Below, piece by piece: positions 5,822 through 10,507 of a DNA stretch of 10,507 nt. The stretch's first letter is position 1. Every line of letters starts with the position of its first letter. Position numbers and translations under genes: made by a program. The DNA is from CAZNQW01 sp964575225. GTDB taxonomy: Bacteria; Chloroflexota; Anaerolineae; JAAYZQ01. The notes under the pieces are model-generated. The model was not told where the DNA came from, did not search any database, and saw only the letters and a program-made list of their open reading frames with translations. The DNA is taken from the NCBI GenBank assembly GCA_964575225.1, contig CAZNQW010000132.1:1-10507 (forward strand), read 5' to 3'.

Positions 5822-6892
5822 ATGGCTGATCTGCGCCTGGTCAAGCTGGGTAAACACTTTGGCAAAACCGTCGCTGTGGAAAACCTCGATCTCGAAATCC
5901 ACGATGGCGAAATCATGACCCTCCTCGGCCCCAGCGGCTGCGGCAAGACCACCACGCTGCGCTGCATTGCCGGGCTGGTCAAACCCGACGAGGGCGAGAT
6001 CTATCTCGGCGACAGACGCATCACCGACCTGTCGCCCGAGGCGCGGGGCATCGGGCTTGTCTTTCAAAACTATGCCCTCTGGCCCCACATGACCGTCTAT
6101 CAAAACCTGGGCTTTGGCCTGCAACTCAAAAAGGTGCCCAAAGACCAGGCCAAAAAACGGATCGACGCCGCCTTGGCCATGGTTCGCCTGACCGGCTTTG
6201 AGGAACGCTTTCCGCGCCAGCTATCGGGCGGGCAGCAGCAGCGGGTGGCCCTGGCCCGCGCCCTGGTCATCGAGCCCAGTTTGCTGCTGCTGGACGAGCC
6301 CCTCAGCAATCTGGACGCCCAACTGCGGGAAGAGATGCGCTTCGAGATCCGCGAACTCCAGAAAAAGCTGGGCGTTACCAGCGTCTACGTCACCCACGAC
6401 CAGGCCGAGGCGCTGGTCCTCTCCGACCGCATCGCCATCTTGCACGAAGGAGCCCTGGTTCAGGTGGGCACCCCCGCCGAGATCTATAACCGGCCGGGCA
6501 ACAAATTCGTGGCCGGCTTTATCGGGCTCACCAGCTTCCTCGAGGGCCAGGTGGCCCGCTTTGAGCAGGGGTACGCCGTCCTGCGCACCCCCGACGCCCT
6601 GGAAATCTATGCCCCATCCACCGGGCTGGAGAACGGTCAGCACGTCACCCTGGCCATTCGCCCCGAACATATCGAGGTCTATAACGAAGGCGAACCCCTG
6701 CCCAACATGACCCATAACCTCTTTTCGGGAGAAGTCGTGCGCGGCGCCTACCTGGGCGACATCATCGACTATCGGATTCAGGTCGGCCAGTGGCTCTTGC
6801 GCGCCCACACACCCACCGACCGGATCCTCACACCGGGCCAACAGGTGGTGCTGGCTTTTGGTCCCGAGCGGGTGACCTGGATCGCCGCCTGA
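5822..6892 (+). CDS. ABC importer ATP-binding subunit with TOBE domain
   Basis: This 356-residue cytoplasmic ATPase powers the importer. All core motifs are intact: Walker A GPSGCGKT (36-43), Q-loop Q82, signature LSGGQQQR (134-141), Walker B LLLLDEP (154-160) with catalytic E159, D-loop SNLD (162-165) and switch H192. The C-terminal extension (about 235-356, including LAIRPEHIEV and RGAYLGDIIDYRI) is a TOBE-type regulatory domain. Overall it matches PotA/FbpC/UgpC-class ATPases in length and architecture. The ATG at 5822 was chosen because AAGGGAGA lies about 8 nt upstream and the ABC domain starts immediately. The frame is open 18 codons further back, but that part (CHRHTPPPLPIK) looks non-coding. 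The 50-nt gap to the second permease is the largest in the operon. A cluster of hairpins follows the gene. Confidence 0.94.
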   Translation: MADLRLVKLGKHFGKTVAVENLDLEIHDGEIMTLLGPSGCGKTTTLRCIAGLVKPDEGEIYLGDRRITDLSPEARGIGLVFQNYALWPHMTVYQNLGFGLQLKKVPKDQAKKRIDAALAMVRLTGFEERFPRQLSGGQQQRVALARALVIEPSLLLLDEPLSNLDAQLREEMRFEIRELQKKLGVTSVYVTHDQAEALVLSDRIAILHEGALVQVGTPAEIYNRPGNKFVAGFIGLTSFLEGQVARFEQGYAVLRTPDALEIYAPSTGLENGQHVTLAIRPEHIEVYNEGEPLPNMTHNLFSGEVVRGAYLGDIIDYRIQVGQWLLRAHTPTDRILTPGQQVVLAFGPERVTWIAA

Positions 6893-6921
6893 TCCTGCTC
6901 GCCGACCCGTGTCCGTCTCCA

Positions 6922-6996
6922 CCCGCTCGCGCGGGCTCGCGTGCAACCCTTGGTTGCCGCAGCCTTTGGCTGCCACCCGCGGCACCAAGGTGCCGC
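6922..6996. repeat. Four consecutive hairpins (terminator or REP-like array)
   Basis: Four perfect stem-loops follow each other within 75 nt: CCCGC-TCGC-GCGGG (6922-6935), GCAACC-CTT-GGTTGC (6943-6957), GCAGCC-TTT-GGCTGC (6959-6973) and GCGGCAC-CAAG-GTGCCGC (6979-6996). The second and third form a 16-nt tandem repeat identical at 13 positions. One difference is compensatory: an A-T pair becomes G-C. The array begins 29 nt after the importer ATPase stops and ends 18 nt before the next promoter. It probably insulates the two operons, although no T-run is present. Confidence 0.7.
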
Positions 6997-7014
6997 ACTC
7001 CAAAACCTCGCCAC

Positions 7015-7043
7015 TTGCCCGTCGCCCCGCTTTGGTTTATAAT
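7015..7043 (+). promoter_or_regulatory. Sigma70-type promoter for the dehydratase operon
   Basis: TTGCCC (7015-7020) and a perfect TATAAT (7038-7043) are separated by exactly 17 nt. Transcription should start near 7050, about 70 nt before the dehydratase ATG. It lies just after the hairpin array, so dehydratase transcription is probably independent of the importer operon. Confidence 0.82.
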
Positions 7044-7119
7044 GGTCCGAGCCGCCGCCCGGACGCAACCGGAACTCAGTCCGCGTCCTGTGGCTGCACA
7101 CCAAAGGAGCATGCCGCCC

Positions 7120-8094
7120 ATGAGCACACTGCCCCAGATATTGGCCGCCCAACAAGTGATCCGCCGTCACATTGCGTGTACCCCGTTGCTGCCCTCTCCC
7201 CTCCTGAGTCGCGCCTCCGGCGCTCAGGCCTACCTGAAGCTGGAGTGTTGGCAGCGAACCGGCTCCTTCAAAATCCGCGGCGCCCTGGCCAAAGTGGCGG
7301 CCCTCTCGCCCGACGAGCGAGCCGGTGGCCTGGTCACCGCCTCGGCCGGCAACCACGGCCTGGGGGTAGCCTTTGCCGGTCAGGCTCTGGGTTGTTCCTC
7401 CATCACCATCTTTGTGCCCGCCAACGCCCCCCAGGCCAAAGTGAACCACCTTCAAACCTATGGCTGCCAGGTGCATCAGAAAGGCGACGACTATGATGCC
7501 GCCCACGCCCTGGCTGTAGCTCACGCCCGCGAGACCGGCGCCCTCTACCTCTCTGCCTACGACGACCCCACGGTCATCGCCGGTCAGGGCACCGTTGGCC
7601 TGGAAATTTGGGAGGATCTGCCCGACGTCGACGCCCTGCTCGTGCCCGTGGGTGGCGGCGGCCTCATCGCCGGCATCGCCCTCGCCGCCAAGGCCCTCAA
7701 CCCGGCCATCCACGTCATCGGCGTCCAGCCCGACGCCTCGCCGGCGGCCTTTCTCTCTTTCCTGCACGACCGGCTCTACGAGACCTACCCGGCCCGGCCC
7801 ACCATCTGCGACGGACTGGCCGGCGGCTTTGGGCGCCTGCCCTTTGAGCTGGCCCGCACCCTGATCGACGATATCCTGGTGGTGCCCGAAGCCGACGTCC
7901 GGCAGGCCGTGCGCTGGCTGGTGACCCACGAGCAATTGCTCGTCGAGGGCTCGGGCGCCATTGCCATCGCCCCGCTGCTCAACGGCCAATTCTCGGCGCC
8001 CGGCCGAAAAGTGGCTGCCGTGCTCACGGGCCGCAACATCGACGCCGCCCTCTTGGGCCACATCCTGACCGAAGAAAAGGAGTGCACATCCTGA
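7120..8094 (+). CDS. Threonine/serine dehydratase (PLP-dependent)
   Basis: This 324-residue cytoplasmic enzyme of PLP fold type II should deaminate L-threonine or L-serine to a 2-oxo acid and ammonia. Visible features are the PLP lysine in GSFKIRG (K51), the substrate loop SAGNHG (75-80), the phosphate-binding glycine loop VGGGGL (177-182), EGSGA (277-281), and TGRN (303-306) near the end. It lacks the C-terminal ACT-like regulatory domain of biosynthetic IlvA and has the length of catabolic TdcB or serine racemase-type enzymes. That suggests a degradative role, but threonine, serine or racemase activity cannot be separated by eye. The ATG at 7120 is preferred over the in-frame ATG at 7111, because AAAGGAG (7103-7109) sits 10 nt before it and only 1 nt before the other. 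A HAD gene follows after 5 nt. Confidence 0.9.
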   Translation: MSTLPQILAAQQVIRRHIACTPLLPSPLLSRASGAQAYLKLECWQRTGSFKIRGALAKVAALSPDERAGGLVTASAGNHGLGVAFAGQALGCSSITIFVPANAPQAKVNHLQTYGCQVHQKGDDYDAAHALAVAHARETGALYLSAYDDPTVIAGQGTVGLEIWEDLPDVDALLVPVGGGGLIAGIALAAKALNPAIHVIGVQPDASPAAFLSFLHDRLYETYPARPTICDGLAGGFGRLPFELARTLIDDILVVPEADVRQAVRWLVTHEQLLVEGSGAIAIAPLLNGQFSAPGRKVAAVLTGRNIDAALLGHILTEEKECTS

Positions 8095-8099
8095 ACGCA

Positions 8100-8738
8100 A
8101 TGACCCACACCATTCTCTTTGACCTGGACGACACGCTCTATCCGCGGAAGACAGGCGTCATGCACCAAATCGGCCTGCGGATGGTGGACTTTATCCGCGC
8201 CGAATTCCACCTGGACGAGGAACAGGCCCTGGCCTTGCGGCGCAAATATTTCCTGGCCTATGGCACCACCTTACGCGGCCTCCAGATCAACCACCAGATC
8301 GACGCCAACCACTTTTTGGATTTTGTCCACGACATTCCGCTCGAGAATTACCTGGGGCCCAACCCCCAACTCGATGCCGTCCTCGACACCCTGCCCCACC
8401 GCAAGGTCATTTTCACCAACGCCTCCCGCGAGCACGCCGGCGCCGTGCTCGCCATCTTGGGCATCAGCCGCCACTTTGACCGGATTTTCGACATCCGCGA
8501 TATGGAGTACCAGAGCAAGCCCCACCCCTCGGCCTATCGCCGCATCACCGAACTCTTGTCTGCGCACCCGGCGGAGTGCATTCTGGTCGAAGACAACCTC
8601 CGCAACATCGAACCGGCCCGCGCCCTGGGAATGACCACCGTCCTGGTGGGCGACAGCCCCCACAACGGTGCTGTGGATTATGTCATCCCGGCCATCGAAG
8701 AGATCGGCCAGGTCATCGCCCGGCTTCCGGGGACGTAA
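8100..8738 (+). CDS. HAD-superfamily pyrimidine 5'-nucleotidase-like phosphatase
   Basis: This 212-residue cytoplasmic hydrolase has all four HAD motifs: I, FDLDDT with nucleophile D8 and acid D10; II, FTNAS with T106; III, K140 in QSKPHP; IV, VEDNLRN with E164 and D165. The LYPRKTGVMHQI stretch after motif I, YGTTLRGL, and HDIPLENYLGPNP match the pyrimidine 5'-nucleotidase (SDT1-like) subfamily with its helical cap. It probably dephosphorylates UMP/CMP or related small phosphates, though HAD enzymes are promiscuous. It follows the dehydratase by 5 nt and should share its promoter. The start is uncertain. ATG 8100 puts motif I near the N terminus as usual, but AAAGGAG (8076-8082) is 17 nt away. 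An in-frame CTG at 8091 is optimally spaced and overlaps the dehydratase stop. The open frame also includes a GTG at 8082. Confidence 0.86.
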   Translation: MTHTILFDLDDTLYPRKTGVMHQIGLRMVDFIRAEFHLDEEQALALRRKYFLAYGTTLRGLQINHQIDANHFLDFVHDIPLENYLGPNPQLDAVLDTLPHRKVIFTNASREHAGAVLAILGISRHFDRIFDIRDMEYQSKPHPSAYRRITELLSAHPAECILVEDNLRNIEPARALGMTTVLVGDSPHNGAVDYVIPAIEEIGQVIARLPGT

Positions 8739-8777
8739 CCATCACCCCCGCCCGCGCGCCTGTACCGGTCAGCCCTT

Positions 8778-8806
8778 GTCCCCTTTAGCCGTCATGCCCG
8801 CGGAAG
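8778..8806 (+). repeat. REP-like repeat, copy 1
   Basis: This 29-nt unit ends in CCGTCATGCCCGCGGAAG (8789-8806) and recurs at 8888-8916 with 27 of 29 bases identical, 110 nt away. The core resembles the widespread interspersed palindromes of the GTCATTCCCGCG type (REP/dRS3-like). Just after it lies a small hairpin, TGCCC-TGTC-GGGCA (8813-8826). The wider gene-free stretch 8739-9247 is filled by these repeats plus the next gene's promoter and leader; I see no gene in it. Confidence 0.65.
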
Positions 8807-8870
8807 TATCCATGCCCTGTCGGGCACCATGGAGGACGGAAATGGCTGTCGACGCAAACCTATCGCAGTC

Positions 8871-8897
8871 TAGAGGGTTCATTGCAGGTCCCCTCTA
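8871..8897. repeat. Inverted repeat flanking the second REP-like copy
   Basis: TAGAGGG (8871-8877) and CCCTCTA (8891-8897) are perfect complements around a 13-nt loop. The right arm is inside the 29-nt repeat, but the left arm has no counterpart next to copy 1. It could help terminate the dehydratase-nucleotidase transcript, though no T-run follows. Confidence 0.4.
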
Positions 8898-8989
8898 TCC
8901 GTCATGCCCGCGGAAGCGCCTGTGTACCCACAGGCAGCATCCATTCCTTTTCGCAAGTGTATGGGCTCCCGCGTTCGCGAGGGCGACGG
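8888..8989. repeat. REP-like repeat copy 2 with hairpin and inverted third copy
   Basis: Copy 2 (8888-8916) is followed at once by a perfect hairpin, GCCTGTG-TACC-CACAGGC (8918-8935). About 35 nt later an inverted, degenerate third copy runs 8972-8989; its complement matches the 18-nt core at 12 positions. That third copy folds as CCC-G-CG-TTCG-CG-A-GGG (8968-8983). The whole looks like a composite palindromic element of about 90 nt with inverted ends (8899-8989), of the kind called BIMEs or MITE-like. No transposase is present. Confidence 0.55.
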
Positions 8990-9048
8990 CATGTAGCTGC
9001 GCGGCGCGACGCGCCCCCACGGGGTCCTGTCCGCCACCGTTGCCAAAA

Positions 9049-9077
9049 TTGATCAAACCCCCAGACCGGTGTATAAT
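9049..9077 (+). promoter_or_regulatory. Sigma70-type promoter for the aminotransferase gene
   Basis: TTGATC (9049-9054) and a perfect TATAAT (9072-9077) are separated by exactly 17 nt. Transcription should begin near 9084, leaving a leader of about 165 nt before the aminotransferase ATG. Confidence 0.78.
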
Positions 9078-9084
9078 AATACAC
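9069..9084. promoter_or_regulatory. Inverted repeat spanning the -10 box, likely operator
   Basis: GTGTAT-N4-ATACAC is a perfect inverted repeat with 6-bp arms centred on the -10 box and reaching the predicted start site. This is the position and symmetry expected of a repressor site for a dimeric helix-turn-helix protein. Part of the symmetry comes from the TATAAT box itself, which lowers certainty. Confidence 0.5.
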
Positions 9085-9247
9085 GCCCGATGAAAGGATG
9101 TCGCAAGGATGGCGACACACCATGCACAATACCCATACCGCCAACGATCGCCTTGGGCCGTATCCTGTACACACCTCATGGCCCCGGCCCGCTCTGGGCT
9201 TGGGTTGGGCCGCAGTGGCATTTCCCCCACATACAAGGAGATGAATT
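9085..9247 (+). other. Leader of the aminotransferase mRNA
   Basis: The leader carries a hairpin, TGTCGC-AAGGATG-GCGACA (9099-9117), and a looser pairing of CGGCCC (9185-9190) with GGGCCG (9207-9212). A 53-codon frame (ATG 9109 to TGA 9270) with AAAGGA 10 nt upstream overlaps the aminotransferase start in another frame. Its product (MATHHAQYPYRQRSPW...) looks unlike a real protein, so I do not call it as a gene. No known riboswitch is recognised. Confidence 0.35.
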
Positions 9248-10480
9248 ATGGAGATCCAAAGCGCCTTTGACGGCCAGTTTACCACCGATTGGGCCAGTAC
9301 CTTGGCCCGCCGTACCGAGCGCATGCAGAGTTCCATCATCCGCGAATTGCTGAAATTCACCATGGTACCCGGCATGATCTCGTTCGCCGGCGGCCTTCCT
9401 GCCCCCGACGCCTTTCCCGTCCGCGACTTTCAGGATGCCTGCCAGTGGATCCTGTCTCACGAACCCGAGCAGGCCCTGCAATATGGCGCCACCGAAGGGC
9501 TGCCCCAACTCAAAGACTATCTCATCGAGGCCATGGCCAAGTACGAGATCCCGGCCGTGCGCGGCAACCTTCTTTTCACCAATGGCTCGCAGCAAGCCCT
9601 CGACTTTATCGGCCGGGTCTTTATCGACCAAGGCGACACCATCATCACCGAAGAACCCACCTACCTGGGCGCCATTCAGGCCTGGAACCCCTACGGACCT
9701 CGCTATGTCACCGTCCCCCTGGACGATGACGGCATGCGCATGGACCTCTTGGAAAAGGCACTCCAGGAAAACCCGGGGGCCAAGTTCATCTACGTGCTGC
9801 CCAACTTTCACAACCCGGCTGGCACCACCCTCACTCTGGAACGTCGCCACCGCTTGGTCGAGTTGGCCGCCGAGCACCAATTGTTCATCGTCGAAGACGA
9901 CCCCTATGGCGAGCTGCGGTTTGAGGGCGAAGACGTCACCCCCATCTATGCCATGCACAAAGAGAACACCATCTACCTGAGCACCTTCTCCAAGACTCTG
10001 GCGCCCGGCCTGCGCTTGGGCTGGATGGTGGCTCCCGAGCGAGTGATGGCGCCCCTGCTCCAGGCCAAGCAGGGCGCCGACCTGCACACCAGCACCCTAA
10101 TCCAATACCTGGCCTATGACATCTGCCAGCGTGGCCTCATTCGCGCCCACGTCCGGCGCATCCGTGCCGTCTATCGCGAGCGCCGCGACGCCATGCTCCA
10201 GGCTATGGAGAGGCACTTTCCGCCAGAAGTGACCTGGACGCGCCCTCAGGGCGGCCTTTTTCTCTGGGTGCGCATGCCCGAACAGATCGATGCCGAGGAA
10301 CTGCTCAAAATCGCTGTTGAGGAAAGGGTGGCCTTTGTGCCGGGCCACGCTTTTTATCCCGACGGCCAGGGGGGCCGCTGTTGCATGCGCCTCAACTTTT
10401 CCTACTCGCCACCCGAGATCATCGAAGAAGGCATCCAGCGGTTGGGCCGGGCCATCAAGCACATGTTGGCCGACGCCTAG
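9248..10480 (+). CDS. PLP-dependent aminotransferase, LysN/2-aminoadipate type
   Basis: This 410-residue cytoplasmic class I/II aminotransferase has fold type I. The PLP lysine is K249 in STFSKTLAPGLRLGW. Cofactor and substrate landmarks include MISFAGGLPAPDAFP (43-57), QYGATEGLPQLK (78-89), NGSQQALD (112-119), EPTYLGA (136-142), LPNFHNPAG with N189 (184-192), EDDPYGELRF with D218 and Y220 (216-225), and the carboxylate-binding R381 in CMRLNFSY. This set is characteristic of the LysN/ARO8-like group that transaminates 2-aminoadipate, branched-chain or aromatic amino acids using 2-oxoglutarate. It lacks the N-terminal GntR-type DNA-binding domain of MocR regulators, so it is an enzyme only. 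AAGGAG (9235-9240) 7 nt upstream fixes the ATG. It has its own promoter and leader. The contig continues only 27 nt past the stop, with nothing recognisable there. Confidence 0.92.
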   Translation: MEIQSAFDGQFTTDWASTLARRTERMQSSIIRELLKFTMVPGMISFAGGLPAPDAFPVRDFQDACQWILSHEPEQALQYGATEGLPQLKDYLIEAMAKYEIPAVRGNLLFTNGSQQALDFIGRVFIDQGDTIITEEPTYLGAIQAWNPYGPRYVTVPLDDDGMRMDLLEKALQENPGAKFIYVLPNFHNPAGTTLTLERRHRLVELAAEHQLFIVEDDPYGELRFEGEDVTPIYAMHKENTIYLSTFSKTLAPGLRLGWMVAPERVMAPLLQAKQGADLHTSTLIQYLAYDICQRGLIRAHVRRIRAVYRERRDAMLQAMERHFPPEVTWTRPQGGLFLWVRMPEQIDAEELLKIAVEERVAFVPGHAFYPDGQGGRCCMRLNFSYSPPEIIEEGIQRLGRAIKHMLADA

Positions 10481-10507
10481 CCGCGCGAGCGAGGGGGGAG
10501 CGGACGA

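Noticed and set aside
6778..8100. 440-codon minus-strand frame opposite the threonine/serine dehydratase
   Set aside because: Antisense shadow of a gene with all its catalytic motifs; low-complexity Gly/Asp/His composition and no family resemblance.
8778..8989. CRISPR-like array
   Set aside because: Only two near-identical 29-nt units are present, 110 nt apart, with no regular spacers and no cas genes. The core fits REP-like palindromes instead.
9109..9270. 53-codon frame in the aminotransferase leader overlapping its start
   Set aside because: It has a plausible ribosome-binding site, but the composition is unlike a protein and it runs through the true ribosome-binding site of the aminotransferase. 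It is most likely chance.
9176..10087. 303-codon minus-strand frame opposite the aminotransferase
   Set aside because: Antisense to a gene with intact PLP motifs; no domain recognised.

Overview
The window is about 10.5 kb of GC-rich bacterial DNA, most likely from a member of the Chloroflexota (Anaerolineae/Caldilineae-like). That placement is an inference. It rests on the high GC, the gene content, and a lipoprotein whose lipobox is followed by a Val/Glu/Thr-rich linker (KETVVVEVTAEP), a style common in that phylum. The first 46 bases are not biological: they are an Illumina P7-side sequencing adapter with its index. The window therefore begins at a contig end, and genomic sequence starts at about base 47.

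Layout. At 116-1108 (+) lies a dihydroorotate dehydrogenase-like flavoprotein. Facing it is a two-gene minus-strand operon (2415 down to 1371): a TPR protein, then a membrane-anchored winged-helix/zinc-ribbon protein, overlapping by 8 nt. A 400-nt divergent intergenic region (2416-2815) holds a near-consensus sigma70 promoter, an operator-like palindrome and a long leader. It feeds a four-gene ABC importer operon (2816-6892): lipoprotein binding protein, two MetI-type permeases, and a PotA-like ATPase with a TOBE domain. The substrate cannot be read from the sequence.

The importer is followed by a run of four back-to-back hairpins (6922-6996), then a very clear promoter (TTGCCC-N17-TATAAT) for a threonine/serine dehydratase and a HAD-type pyrimidine 5'-nucleotidase. 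Next comes a roughly 500-nt gene-free stretch (8739-9247). It is rich in REP-like repeats and inverted repeats and ends in a promoter whose -10 box lies inside a perfect inverted repeat. That promoter drives a PLP-dependent aminotransferase of the LysN/2-aminoadipate type (9248-10480).

Together the genes look like solute uptake plus amino-acid and nucleotide breakdown: an importer next to a deaminating dehydratase, a nucleotidase and an aminotransferase. No defence system, CRISPR array, tRNA, rRNA or transposase gene is visible. The most unusual material is non-coding: the hairpin array with a compensatory base-pair change, the REP-like cluster, the operator-like palindromes on strong promoters, and the adapter at the contig edge.
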